A stretch of 20,790 nucleotides of DNA, from positions 1-20,790 of the forward strand of contig PAFF01000053.1 of assembly GCA_002704045.1 (NCBI GenBank), in the 5' to 3' direction. Below the pieces are notes generated by a model. That model was not told the DNA's origin, ran no database searches, and saw only the letters and a program-made list of their open reading frames with translations. Position numbers and translations under genes: made by a program. This stretch comes from Fidelibacterota bacterium. GTDB taxonomy: Bacteria > Fidelibacterota > Marinisomatia > SCGC-AAA003-L08 > GCA-002704045. Positions 1 to 9,208 of this stretch are shown here, piece by piece. Numbering within the stretch: position 1 is the first letter of the stretch; the number at the start of each line of letters is the position of its first letter.

Positions 1-1
1 A

Positions 2-220
2 ATAGCTCCAAATTCAAAGGGAGAAGTATTTTCTCCTGGGTTAGGATTAACCTGGAGATCTAAAAACCAATCAGAGTATTCATTAAATTTGTTATTCCCA
101 CAATCATTATCAGGTGATTTAGCTGAAATTGAGTCAAAACCAGACCAAACGTTAAAATCTTTTCAGTTTTCTTTTGGTATACGAAAAACATTTGATTATA
201 TAGTACCTTTTTTAGATTAA
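2..220 (+). CDS. C-terminal fragment of a probable outer-membrane beta-barrel protein
   Basis: An open frame enters from the left edge and ends at TAA 218-220, giving 72 residues of a C-terminus. The residues alternate hydrophobic and polar in strand-length stretches separated by short polar turns. The last strands contain FQFSFGIRKTF, and the chain ends in VPFLD, which fits the closing strands of an outer-membrane beta-barrel. Barrel proteins recur through the rest of the window, which supports this reading. No family-specific motif is visible in this short piece and most of the gene lies outside the window, so the function is not assigned. It is separated from rdgB by about 570 non-coding bases and is unlikely to share its transcript. 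A soluble beta-sheet domain is a possible alternative. Confidence 0.65.
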   Translation: MAPNSKGEVFSPGLGLTWRSKNQSEYSLNLLFPQSLSGDLAEIESKPDQTLKSFQFSFGIRKTFDYIVPFLD

Positions 221-328
221 TCCTTCGTTGCTATTACTCAAATATATATCAATTATAGGGATACAAGCAAAGATCTTAATACTGCTAATAGAGAGGTATA
301 TAGTAATATGCCTGTACTTTGGGAGCAG

Positions 329-354
329 GGGGAACAAGATTTGTTGTATTCCCC
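329..354. repeat. Hairpin GGGGAA...TTCCCC downstream of the first gene
   Basis: GGGGAA at 329-334 pairs perfectly with TTCCCC at 349-354, and inner CAA/TTG bases can extend the stem with a bulge. It lies about 110 bases after the stop of the partial gene at 220. There is no uridine run after it, so it is a weak terminator candidate. It could equally be a structured RNA element or chance. Confidence 0.35.
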
Positions 355-423
355 GATAAAATCAAAATGTATAAAAACTTATAAAAAAGGGCTATTCCAA
401 AACCCATTTTCTCCTCTAAAAAG

Positions 424-452
424 TTTGAAAAGTGTAAAACGAACTTTTCAAA
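424..452. repeat. Perfect 10-bp inverted repeat with 9-base loop
   Basis: TTTGAAAAGT at 424-433 and ACTTTTCAAA at 443-452 are exact reverse complements with a 9-base spacer. The stem is AT-rich and has no T-run after it, so it is more likely a protein-binding site or DNA hairpin than an intrinsic terminator. Its right half overlaps the first copy of the AGTGTAAAAMGAACT direct repeat. Confidence 0.6.
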
Positions 453-480
453 GAATCATGTATTACTAATTTACCCCAAT

Positions 481-580
481 TGTAACATTGTAACACTTTT
501 TGTAACATACCAAATTTTAATTAAAAATTTATTAAAGAGAACCTACCACTTGAAAATGAATTGTAACATAAATTGTAACA
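481..580 (+). repeat. Five direct copies of TGTAACA
   Basis: TGTAACA occurs at 481-487, 489-495, 501-507, 562-568 and 574-580, always in the same orientation. Spacing within each cluster is short (starts 8 and 12 apart, then 12 apart). Directly repeated short words of this sort are typical of regulator or replication-initiator binding clusters, but no such protein is encoded nearby and the role is unknown. Spacers are far too short for a CRISPR array. Confidence 0.55.
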
Positions 581-590
581 TAAATTTGAC

Positions 591-612
591 GATTTTGAGA
601 AAATCTCAAATC
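591..612. repeat. Hairpin with 3-base loop
   Basis: GATTTTGAGA at 591-600, loop AAA at 601-603 and TCTCAAATC at 604-612 form a 9-bp stem with one bulged T. No T-run follows on the plus strand. Read on the minus strand it lies about 70 bases past the truncated tRNA-Phe, so it could be a 3' structure for transcription from there, but it lacks a clear terminator tail. Confidence 0.4.
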
Positions 613-678
613 CTTATAAGTCATTGTAAATAATGGAGTTATGGGAATTATGAAGAGTGTAAAAAGAACTAACACATA

Positions 679-718
<40 letters not shown>

Positions 719-774
719 AAAATAAAAATTTATCAAAACAAATAATAGCCCTAAATTAGAGATGATTAATTTAA

Positions 775-780
775 TATAAT
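775..780 (+). promoter_or_regulatory. Candidate -10 box for rdgB
   Basis: TATAAT, an exact bacterial -10 consensus, ends 10 bases before the rdgB ATG. Transcription from it would start almost at the start codon and leave a near-leaderless mRNA, which agrees with the absence of a Shine-Dalgarno sequence there. No good -35 box is present 16-18 bases upstream, and TATAAT arises easily in such AT-rich DNA. Confidence 0.35.
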
Positions 781-790
781 AAATATTTTT

Positions 791-1384
791 ATGGAAATAA
801 TTTTAGCAACACACAATTTAGATAAAAGCAAAGAATTACAAGAATCATTAAGAGGTTCAAAAATTAAGATTCTAACATTATCAGATTTTCCTGAAATTGG
901 AGAAATTGTTGAGGATGGTAATTCCTTAGAAGAAAATGCTTTTATTAAATCAAGAACAGTATTTAATCTAACTAAGATACCAACAATATCTGATGATACT
1001 GGTCTGGAAGTTGATGCATTAAATGGAGCTCCTGGAATATATTCAGCTAGATATGCTGGCATTAATGCTTCTTATACTGATAACGTCAATAAAATGCTTA
1101 ATCAGCTTAAAAATGTTGATAAAAATTTAAGAACTGCGACATTTAAAACAGTAGTTACTTTTGTTAGTAATGATTTGGAACTTGTTTCTGAAGGAAGCGT
1201 AAAAGGTTTTATAACAGAAAAACCGTCTGGTAATAGTGGATTTGGTTATGATCCAATTTTTTATGTTATGGAAAAGAATAAAACATTTTCAGAAATGAAT
1301 ATAAATGAAAAAAAAGAATGTTCACATAGAGGCAAAGCAATTGCAAACCTTAAGCAATTATTTAAAGAAAATAATATTTTCTAG
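791..1384 (+). CDS. rdgB: RdgB/HAM1 family XTP/dITP diphosphatase
   Basis: This 197-residue protein has the full RdgB/HAM1 (Ham1p-like, ITPase) layout and the usual length. It hydrolyses non-canonical purine nucleoside triphosphates such as dITP and XTP to monophosphate and pyrophosphate, keeping them out of DNA and RNA in the cytoplasm. Visible motifs are ATHN..K..E at residues 6-16 (triphosphate binding), SDDTGLEVDAL at 67-77 with the catalytic Asp69, GAPGIYSARYAG at 79-90, GFGYDPIF at 150-157 (base pocket), and SHRGKA at 178-183. One mild oddity is Asp11 where many homologues have Gly in the N-x-G-K motif. It appears to be the first gene of the long plus-strand run; the downstream sprA frame starts inside its 3' end. 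Confidence 0.95.
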   Translation: MEIILATHNLDKSKELQESLRGSKIKILTLSDFPEIGEIVEDGNSLEENAFIKSRTVFNLTKIPTISDDTGLEVDALNGAPGIYSARYAGINASYTDNVNKMLNQLKNVDKNLRTATFKTVVTFVSNDLELVSEGSVKGFITEKPSGNSGFGYDPIFYVMEKNKTFSEMNINEKKECSHRGKAIANLKQLFKENNIF

Positions 1385-4300
1385 GTTTTATATATTTTTT
1401 CTGCCATGTTTTATTTTTTCTAATCAAATAAATTATATTTCAACGGAGTATAGTTTATCTTTTTATTTTAAATTTTTACCAAATATTCCACATCCATTTG
1501 ATGAAAAAGATTTTTATTATGCTAATTATGAAAATTCGTATTCAGATAAGTATCTAAGTATTAACCATGCTTACAGAAAAAATAAAAAAATAAAATCTAT
1601 TAAGAAGTTAAAAAGATTTAGAACTGACATTGAAGCTGGATTAAACAATAATACTTATTTAATGTTAAATACTCACCATGAAAATGATATTACTATCCCA
1701 GTAGCAGTAGATTTAAGCTGGTATTATAAAAATGCTATCTCTCATAATCAAAGATTCAAATTAATTAAAAAAATAAATAAAAATTTCACTTTAAAAAATA
1801 ATAGAAGAAATATACCAGATGCAGCTTTAAAATTAATCAATCAAGATGTTGCGGGAACAAATGTTGCCCTTAATATTAGAGGTGATATAAGTGTAAATGT
1901 AGAAATTATTTTTGAAAATAAGGATTTAATTGCGCTCAATTCAAATGAAAATAAATCATGGGATATTGATATTGAACAAACTCAGCGATTTGATTTAGAA
2001 GGTAAGATTGGAGAAAAGTTATCCTTAAATGCTACACAAGATTCTGAAGCAGATTTTAATTGGGAGAATGATTTAACAATTAAATGGGAAGGTAATAGAA
2101 ATGATATTCTTCAATTAGCTGAAGCTGGAAATATTAATTTAAGTTTACCTTCAACTCAGTTTGTAAGTGTAGGTAGTGGTAAAAGCGAAGGTTTATTTGG
2201 ATTAAAAACTATACATCAGTTTGGACCCCTTGAAGTACAATCAATTATTTCTAGAGAACAAGTTAAAAAATCTGCAAAATCATTTTCAGGAGGACAAACA
2301 TCAGAATGGAGCTTTATTAATGATTATAATTTTATTAAGGACAGATATTTTTTCATAGAAGAAAAGTTTAAAAGCCAATATTATCCATTGAAAATAAATA
2401 ATGGCAATCTAGTTCATTCATATAATCCAAATGGTATAATATTTGATTATGAAGTTTATAAAAAATCTATTACTTCTAATGATGATGGAGTTCTTGATAT
2501 AGTTTATGGGACAGCATTTATCAATCCTTTGGATTCAACATCAACTCAAATTTCAGGAAACTGGAAAAAATTAATAGAAGGACAAGATTATGAAATAGAT
2601 AGATTATTAGGTTATGTAAGGTTAAATAATATAAGCAGTCAGGAAGCTGTTGCAATTAGCTATGATTATGGAAATTATGATTTTACAACAGGCACTTATA
2701 TTAAAGATTCACTTTTAATTAATGGAACTGATTTAGAGTTAGTATATGATATTTGTTTAGATGAAGATTATAATCAAACTGATGATATTTGTGATTTAGA
2801 TGGAGATGGTGTTACAGTTGAAGGAATAGATTATATTGAATTAAATGGTAATCCTGAATTCCAGCCACAAGAGCCCAAACCAATTTCAATGAAATTAGTG
2901 AAAATGGATAGTCCAACAACTCCAAACTATGATACTTGGCCTTTAATGTTTAAAAATGTTTATTCATTAGGTTCTTCTATTTCTGATTTAAATTCTTTAG
3001 AGTTAGATATTGTTTATAATAATGCAGGTCTAGAAGAAACACATAGCCAAGTTAATAATTTTCAATCATTTTTAACAATTTTTGGTTTAGACACTAGAAA
3101 TTCCAATGGTGATGAAATTCTTGATTCAAGCAATGAATTTTATACTGGTGATGGTAAAATAGATAATAATACGGTATTAATTAATCCAATTTATGGTGAA
3201 TTATTTTTGCCTAGCCATTTACCTTTTGCTCATGATAATAATCCAAGAACAGATTATGAAGTTGAATGTGAAGTTGGTTTAGAATTTCCTATATACATTA
3301 CCCCTCAAGAATGTGAAGAAATTGGTGGTCAAATTATAGATGAAATTTTTAATTATACAGACTTTACAAATTCAAATATTTACTGGGGAATTAACAGTGA
3401 AGATTTAGAATATTATTTGGATACAGATTTAGATGATCAAAATAATGACTTTTCAATTTCAGATGATGGGCCGGCCATGTATTATTCTGTTGATAATCAA
3501 GAAATCATTAGTGAACATGAATTTATGATTAAATACAAACATTCTTCAGGAAATTCTACCATAGATTTAGGCGGATTTATGATTGTTGAAGGAAGTGAAA
3601 CTGTTACACTTAATGGTACAATTTTAAATAGAGGTGTTGATTATACCATAGATTATTTTTCAGGAACTGTAAACTTTATTAATGCAGATGCTATGCTACC
3701 AGGGGCAAACATTAACATTACATATGAAGAAAATGAATTAATTTCTGTAGATCAAAAACTATTATTTGGAACCCATTTAAAGTATGGGTTTGATTCACAA
3801 AATTTCATTAGTGGAGGACTATTTTATTATGATCAATCAATAATGGATGAAAATGTTGAAATTGGATATGAGCCAATGAGAAATTTCATATGGAACATAA
3901 ATGGTAGATATGAAAGAGAATTGGAGAGATTAAACAATGCTCTAAATAAAATTTCATTCATAGATGCTTCAGCCCCATCCAAAATAAGTTTTGAAGGTGA
4001 ATTTGCAGAAGTATATCCAAACCCAAATCCATTAGGTCAAGGTTTTTTAGATGATTTTGAAGCATCAAAAAGATCTGTTTCATTAAATTTAAGCGCTAGA
4101 GGATGGAAAGAGTCATCTGCACCTTATGATACATTAGGAAATTTAAAATCTCTTGATTTAAAGGAACAAATGATATGGTATAATCCTTATAATGAAATTC
4201 AAACAACTGATATATGGCCCACTCAAGAGACATCTAGTCAGGCTGGTAATGCATATACAAAAACATTATGGTTAAGACCTTTATTTCAAAATCAAGAAAA

Positions 4301-7300
4301 TGAATTGGAAGCATGGAATGGAATCACTACATCTCTTTATTCTAGTGATTATGATTTAAGTCGAAAAAAATATTTAGAAATTTGGGTGAATGCAGAAAAT
4401 TTTGAACAGGATGAAGTGAAATTGCATATAGATTTAGGTCATGTTTCAGAGGATATAAATCAAGATAATTATTTAAATACTGAAGATTTAGATGTATATG
4501 GTAATGGTTGGGGCGATAATAATTTATCAGATGAAGAAGATATAGGTTTAGATTTATGCCCAGATTTATATGAAGATGGAAATGGGGGATGTAATTGTAA
4601 ATATAGAGACGATACCTATTCAATAAATATTAACGAATGTACTAGTGATGATGAAAATCCAAATGAAGAATTTGACCCAAATGGTGATAATTGGTGCTAC
4701 AATAGTTCTGAATGTTCTGATATTAGTTATTATAGACAATATAATGGTACTGAGGGAAACGCAGATTTAGGTAGATATCCTGATACAGAAGATTTAGATA
4801 AAGATTATAACCTAGATATTAGAGATGATTATTTTACAACTTCTATTGATCCTGCCAGTGATGAATATGATGAATATATAGCAACAACAAAATGGAAATT
4901 ATTTAGAATTTTACTTAATGATTTTGTACCTAGAGGGGATTCAACTATTACATGGAATGATATACGACATGTAAGATTATGGGTTGATGGGGTTACTCAA
5001 AATAATTTTGAAGATGAAGATAATCCTAGAGCAATAAAAATAGCAAAGCTAGAAATTGTAGGAAATGAATGGTTAGAATTAGGAAGCACTAATATTTCTG
5101 AAATTGCATCTATAGATGATGATGAGTTTATTGATGAACCATATTTTGCTGTTTCAGTTTTAAATACTCATGATAATCCAAACGAATATGAACCTCCTAA
5201 TAATGAAGTTCAAGGAGAATTAGATCAAGTCAGTGGAATTAGAATGAAAGAACAATCCTTAGTAATGTCATTTGAAAAAACAGATAATTTTGAAGGAGGA
5301 ATTGAGTCTGATCAAGCAATAGCTATTAAAAAGAGCTTTTCAGCATTACCAATGGATAAAAAAAATAGTTTTTTTGCTTACGAAAATTTAAATATGTTCG
5401 TCTATGGAGATCAGGATACAGTATCAGGAGGTAATTGGCAGAGCGATATTACAAATGTTGAGTTATTATTTAGATTTGGTAAAGATGAACAATATTATGA
5501 AATTCGACAACCCATATTTGAAAAGTGGGATTTTAAAAATCATATTAACATAAATATAGATCAATTGACAAAATACAAACTACAGATATCATTAGAAGAA
5601 TATGAGGATACGGGTTTAGATGGATGCTTTAGTACTATTGAAGATGGTTATGGTTCATGTTTAGACACCTTATCTTTTTCATACATTTGTGAATCTAATG
5701 AAAATTTAGATATAGAAATTAATCCAGAAAGATGTAATGATTATTTGATGTTACCACAAAATTCAGTTTTGAGAGATTTATTTGACCCTAATAATGATGA
5801 CTTTATAAGTGAGCCTATTAATGGTAATGATATTAATATAAATAATAGAACAGAAAATAATTATCAGTATGACTGTTTGGAACCATTTTGTGATATTTCT
5901 TCTGATGATTATGTTGGTGAGCCATTTGATGACTTGAATGAAAATTATCAATTTGATCCTCCACCAGCATTTTATGACCCTTCAAATGATGTGTGGGTCT
6001 GGAACGAAAATATTCAGAATGTTTGTAATTATTGTGATGAATTAAGAATTAAAGGTACTCCATCAATAAATAATATCGAGTTTATTTTAGTAAGTGTACT
6101 CAATAATACAGATCAAACTGTATATGGAAACGTTTGGCTTGATGAACTTCGTATGACAGGTGTTAAAAAGGAAAAAGGTCAAGCATTTAGGCTTAAAAGT
6201 TCTATGAATTTTTCAAATTTATTAAGCATTAACTCATCATATGAACAAAAAGATGGAGATTTTCATTTATTGCAAGAGAGATTGGGAACTGGAGACAATC
6301 AAAGATCAATTGCATTATCTGCTAAATTATCTTCAGGAGAATTTTTACCAAATGAATGGGGTGTTAAAGTTCCAATAAATTTAAATTATAATTATGACAT
6401 ATCATCTCCTAAATTTTATCCAGGTAGTGATATATTATCTGGAGGATTAGAAAATGCACCTGAAGAAATAAAAACAATTAATGAAAAAAAATCTATTTCT
6501 ACTTCATTTGATAAAAATTCAAAAAGTGAAAATCTATTATTAAAGTATACTATTGACAAATTGAAGCTTAATTTTTCATTTATAGATAGATATAAATCAA
6601 CTCCTACAGTTGCTAGTGAAATATCAAATGACATATCAATTTCGACTAGTTATGATTACAATTTTTCAGATAAAAATTTTGTACAACCATTTGTCACTTT
6701 AAATTTTCTACCTATTTTTGGAAAACAGGTTTCAGAAACCAGGCTATATTGGTCACCTGAAAATTTTTCAACTTCACTTAATTTATCTGAACATAATAAA
6801 ATCAGCACTCAAAGAACAGGTTCAATCACTCCAACCTATTCTTTGAATTTAGATAGAAAATACAAGTTGAATTATAGAGTCACTAAAAATATTAAATTTA
6901 GTTTTCAAAAAGATTTAAATAGTAATTATGATGATATCTTTTTACCAGATGGTCAAGATTTATCTTCAAATATTTCTAATGTTTTAACTGGATTTTTTAA
7001 AAAGAATGGTGAAGGTTTTGGTTTAGTTAAAAGTAAGTCTGAAGGATTTAATATTAATTTTATTCCTGATTTTATGGACTGGTTAAATCCTAATTTAAAA
7101 TATTCATCATCATACTCTTGGGCATTATCAACCGATCAAAATTCAGCCAATATTGGTTCAAATGGTAGCTTAACAAGCTCAGTTGGTTTTTCTTTAACAG
7201 AACTGGTTGAAAATTATTACAAACCCGAAAAATCAAAATCTTCAAGCAGGAGAAGAGGTAGAGGTTCTAGTCCTAGCTCAAATGATGAACCCAAAGAAAT

Positions 7301-8318
7301 CACTAACCCTTTATTAAAGTCTATTTTTGAATGGATTCATACATTTTCAGAAAGATTTTCTAAAATAAATTTAAATCATACTTATAAAGTAAGTAATACT
7401 CATGGGAATATTTTAGTTAACGAAGATCCTAACTTTTATTATAGATTTGGTCTGTCTACTTCTCCTCATAATGGGTCTACTGCATATAATGATAGTAGTG
7501 GTTCAGTAAATTCCTTTTATAATCAATATACAAATGATTTTAAAATAAGCACAAATTTAAGTTTGACAAAAAAAATTCAAGCAAGTTTAGATTTTAGAGA
7601 TAATAGAGTTTTAACTTTACAGTCTTCTTCTGACCCTACTGAAAATATTTCAAGAACTTATTTCCCAATTGGAATTAGAGGCAATGAAGGTTTTCCAATT
7701 TTTAATTGGAATATCAATTGGAGTGGTGTTGAAAAATTATTTTTTCTAGATAAGATATTTAGATCAATAACTTTACAACATACATTTAATGGTGACTATA
7801 ATGCCAGTTATAAAGATGGAGAACTTTTAACCTGGGGTTACAGTAGAAATTTTTCACCCTTTTTTGGATTCACGGCCAAAACAAATCATAAAAATCCATA
7901 TACATTTAGAATAAACTATATTAGAACATTATACATTACAAATAGTGGTACATCTACTGAACAAAAACATACAAATCAATTAAATGGACGTATAGATTTC
8001 AATAGAACAGGTGGAATGCGAATTCCAATATTCTTTTTTAGAGATTTCAACATTGAAAATGATATTAATTTTGGAATTGATTTAACTTATGACAATTCCG
8101 AAACATTAATGACTTCAGTAATAATAAGTGATGATTCAGATTTCAATCAACAAGATTTATCAAAAACTTTATCAATTAAACCAAGAATCAGCTATAGTTT
8201 CACTAATTATATTACTGGTGATTTTTATTTTAATTATATATACACTGAAAATAAAACAACTGGCAGTACTGAAGAAAGAGATTTAGGTTTTAATGTAAGA
8301 ATTAAAATCAAAGGATAG
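1341..8318 (+). CDS. sprA: SprA/Sov-type T9SS outer-membrane translocon
   Basis: This is a giant protein of 2325 residues, close to Flavobacterium SprA (about 2400), which forms the very large outer-membrane barrel through which T9SS substrates exit. SprA signatures seen include an N-terminal block near residues 249-300 (WEGNRNDI..AEAGNINLSLP, then SEGLFGLKTIHQFGPLEV), LDDFEAS at 903-909 followed by SLNLSARGW, a SED...LDTED-like stretch near 1031, and WLDELRMTG at 1599-1607. A probable signal peptide has hydrophobic core FYIFFLPCFIF. I prefer start TTG 1341, preceded by AGAGG eight bases upstream, since it gives a short n-region; ATG 1305 (2337 residues) is the alternative. Either way the gene overlaps rdgB. 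Unusual features are Asp/Asn-rich inserts with paired or clustered cysteines (nt 2754-2792, 3267-3314, 4557-4715, 5620-6040) and an Arg/Ser-rich loop near nt 7240-7290. Confidence 0.95.
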   Translation: MQTLSNYLKKIIFSRFYIFFLPCFIFSNQINYISTEYSLSFYFKFLPNIPHPFDEKDFYYANYENSYSDKYLSINHAYRKNKKIKSIKKLKRFRTDIEAGLNNNTYLMLNTHHENDITIPVAVDLSWYYKNAISHNQRFKLIKKINKNFTLKNNRRNIPDAALKLINQDVAGTNVALNIRGDISVNVEIIFENKDLIALNSNENKSWDIDIEQTQRFDLEGKIGEKLSLNATQDSEADFNWENDLTIKWEGNRNDILQLAEAGNINLSLPSTQFVSVGSGKSEGLFGLKTIHQFGPLEVQSIISREQVKKSAKSFSGGQTSEWSFINDYNFIKDRYFFIEEKFKSQYYPLKINNGNLVHSYNPNGIIFDYEVYKKSITSNDDGVLDIVYGTAFINPLDSTSTQISGNWKKLIEGQDYEIDRLLGYVRLNNISSQEAVAISYDYGNYDFTTGTYIKDSLLINGTDLELVYDICLDEDYNQTDDICDLDGDGVTVEGIDYIELNGNPEFQPQEPKPISMKLVKMDSPTTPNYDTWPLMFKNVYSLGSSISDLNSLELDIVYNNAGLEETHSQVNNFQSFLTIFGLDTRNSNGDEILDSSNEFYTGDGKIDNNTVLINPIYGELFLPSHLPFAHDNNPRTDYEVECEVGLEFPIYITPQECEEIGGQIIDEIFNYTDFTNSNIYWGINSEDLEYYLDTDLDDQNNDFSISDDGPAMYYSVDNQEIISEHEFMIKYKHSSGNSTIDLGGFMIVEGSETVTLNGTILNRGVDYTIDYFSGTVNFINADAMLPGANINITYEENELISVDQKLLFGTHLKYGFDSQNFISGGLFYYDQSIMDENVEIGYEPMRNFIWNINGRYERELERLNNALNKISFIDASAPSKISFEGEFAEVYPNPNPLGQGFLDDFEASKRSVSLNLSARGWKESSAPYDTLGNLKSLDLKEQMIWYNPYNEIQTTDIWPTQETSSQAGNAYTKTLWLRPLFQNQENELEAWNGITTSLYSSDYDLSRKKYLEIWVNAENFEQDEVKLHIDLGHVSEDINQDNYLNTEDLDVYGNGWGDNNLSDEEDIGLDLCPDLYEDGNGGCNCKYRDDTYSININECTSDDENPNEEFDPNGDNWCYNSSECSDISYYRQYNGTEGNADLGRYPDTEDLDKDYNLDIRDDYFTTSIDPASDEYDEYIATTKWKLFRILLNDFVPRGDSTITWNDIRHVRLWVDGVTQNNFEDEDNPRAIKIAKLEIVGNEWLELGSTNISEIASIDDDEFIDEPYFAVSVLNTHDNPNEYEPPNNEVQGELDQVSGIRMKEQSLVMSFEKTDNFEGGIESDQAIAIKKSFSALPMDKKNSFFAYENLNMFVYGDQDTVSGGNWQSDITNVELLFRFGKDEQYYEIRQPIFEKWDFKNHININIDQLTKYKLQISLEEYEDTGLDGCFSTIEDGYGSCLDTLSFSYICESNENLDIEINPERCNDYLMLPQNSVLRDLFDPNNDDFISEPINGNDININNRTENNYQYDCLEPFCDISSDDYVGEPFDDLNENYQFDPPPAFYDPSNDVWVWNENIQNVCNYCDELRIKGTPSINNIEFILVSVLNNTDQTVYGNVWLDELRMTGVKKEKGQAFRLKSSMNFSNLLSINSSYEQKDGDFHLLQERLGTGDNQRSIALSAKLSSGEFLPNEWGVKVPINLNYNYDISSPKFYPGSDILSGGLENAPEEIKTINEKKSISTSFDKNSKSENLLLKYTIDKLKLNFSFIDRYKSTPTVASEISNDISISTSYDYNFSDKNFVQPFVTLNFLPIFGKQVSETRLYWSPENFSTSLNLSEHNKISTQRTGSITPTYSLNLDRKYKLNYRVTKNIKFSFQKDLNSNYDDIFLPDGQDLSSNISNVLTGFFKKNGEGFGLVKSKSEGFNINFIPDFMDWLNPNLKYSSSYSWALSTDQNSANIGSNGSLTSSVGFSLTELVENYYKPEKSKSSSRRRGRGSSPSSNDEPKEITNPLLKSIFEWIHTFSERFSKINLNHTYKVSNTHGNILVNEDPNFYYRFGLSTSPHNGSTAYNDSSGSVNSFYNQYTNDFKISTNLSLTKKIQASLDFRDNRVLTLQSSSDPTENISRTYFPIGIRGNEGFPIFNWNINWSGVEKLFFLDKIFRSITLQHTFNGDYNASYKDGELLTWGYSRNFSPFFGFTAKTNHKNPYTFRINYIRTLYITNSGTSTEQKHTNQLNGRIDFNRTGGMRIPIFFFRDFNIENDINFGIDLTYDNSETLMTSVIISDDSDFNQQDLSKTLSIKPRISYSFTNYITGDFYFNYIYTENKTTGSTEERDLGFNVRIKIKG

Positions 8319-8323
8319 ATTAT

Positions 8324-9208
8324 ATGATATACATACTTTTAATAAATTTCTTATTTTGTTTTTCGTTAGAGTTTAATTCTGATAGCGCTTTTAAATATAT
8401 TGAAAAGCAATGTGAAATTGGACCTAGATACCCAGGAAGTGAGGGGCATAAAAATTTAATAATCTATCTAAATAATCATTTTACCAGATATGCTGATAGA
8501 GTAGAAATTTTCAATGATATTATTTTACACCCAGTAACAAATAAAGAGATAAATATTTCAAATTTTTTAATAAAACATAACCCTGAATCTCAAGAAAGAT
8601 ACTTATTTATGGCTCATTTTGATACTAGAGATAGAGCTGATAAAGATACTAATCCAAAAAATTTAAACATACCCATCATGGGTGCAAATGATGGAGCAAG
8701 CGGAGTAGCATTATTAATGGAATTATCAAAAATTATTCATGATAATCCATTAAAGAATATTGGTATTGATATTTTATTAGTTGACGCAGAAGATATGGGT
8801 ACATCAGGAAATCCACAGGAATGGGGTTTAGGTACACAATCATTTGTAAAAAGTTATAAAGGTTTGCTTCCAAAAAGTGCAATTTGCGTTGATATGATTG
8901 CAGATAAAAATCCCATCTTTAAAATAGAAGGGTTTTCTTATAAATATGCAAAAGATTTAGTTTATGAGATATGGAACCTTGCACAAGAATTAGGGCATAA
9001 GGAATTTGTTTGGCAACTTACATCACCAATTTATGATGATCATTACTATTATTATAAAGGGACTAATGTACCATCAATAGATATTATTGATTTTGATTAC
9101 CCCCATTGGCATACTATAGATGATACAGTAGAAAATTGCTCACCAAAAGGATTAAAAATTGTTGGAAGTGTTTTATTAGAATATATATACAGAAAAGATA
9201 GTAAATGA
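8324..9208 (+). CDS. Secreted M28-family glutaminyl-peptide cyclotransferase (glutaminyl cyclase)
   Basis: This is a 294-residue M28-fold zinc enzyme with an N-terminal hydrophobic signal (residues 1-15). The residues match human-type glutaminyl cyclase better than an aminopeptidase. AHFDTR (97-102) is followed by NDGASG (122-127, zinc ligand Asp123) and DAED (154-157, catalytic Glu156 and ligand Asp157). DDH (238-240) and WHTIDD (262-267, ligand His263 after a Trp) complete the site. Such enzymes cyclise N-terminal Gln to pyroglutamate on exported proteins. In Bacteroidota many signal-peptidase products begin with Gln, and periplasmic glutaminyl cyclase acts on them. It starts 5 bases after sprA, with AAGGA upstream, so the two are probably co-transcribed. 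The alternative is an M28 aminopeptidase, which I consider less likely given the DDH and WHT context. Confidence 0.85.
   Translation: MIYILLINFLFCFSLEFNSDSAFKYIEKQCEIGPRYPGSEGHKNLIIYLNNHFTRYADRVEIFNDIILHPVTNKEINISNFLIKHNPESQERYLFMAHFDTRDRADKDTNPKNLNIPIMGANDGASGVALLMELSKIIHDNPLKNIGIDILLVDAEDMGTSGNPQEWGLGTQSFVKSYKGLLPKSAICVDMIADKNPIFKIEGFSYKYAKDLVYEIWNLAQELGHKEFVWQLTSPIYDDHYYYYKGTNVPSIDIIDFDYPHWHTIDDTVENCSPKGLKIVGSVLLEYIYRKDSK

Larger units (their letters stand above)
431..670 (+). repeat. Pair of 15-base near-identical direct repeats (431-445, 656-670)
   Basis: AGTGTAAAACGAACT at 431-445 and AGTGTAAAAAGAACT at 656-670 match at 14 of 15 bases in the same orientation, 225 bases apart. The second copy ends 8 bases before the recognisable part of the truncated tRNA-Phe. 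Only the two ends of this interval are the repeat; the interval encloses the TGTAACA copies. In sequence this AT-rich a single near-repeat could be coincidence. Confidence 0.45.

Noticed and set aside
311..332. CTTTGGGAGCAGGGGG resembles a tRNA anticodon arm and variable region (Pro-like TGG)
   Set aside because: The 5' stem side does not pair properly, and there is no D-arm, T-arm or acceptor around it; too short to support.
382..412. GGG...CCC followed by ATTTTCT as an intrinsic terminator
   Set aside because: The stem is only 3 bp and the T-run is interrupted; too weak.
481..580. TGTAACA copies as a CRISPR array
   Set aside because: The repeat is only 7 bases with spacers of 1-54 bases, and there are no cas genes nearby.
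766..1062. Minus-strand open frame across rdgB
   Set aside because: It is antisense to a strongly conserved enzyme, has no ribosome site and no recognisable product; a composition shadow. The same applies to antisense frames inside sprA and the 10892 gene.
2790..2850. DLDGDGV...GIDYIE stretch in SprA as an EF-hand
   Set aside because: It has calcium-loop-like spacing of Asp but no flanking helices; more likely a strand-connecting Asp-rich loop, so no EF-hand is annotated.
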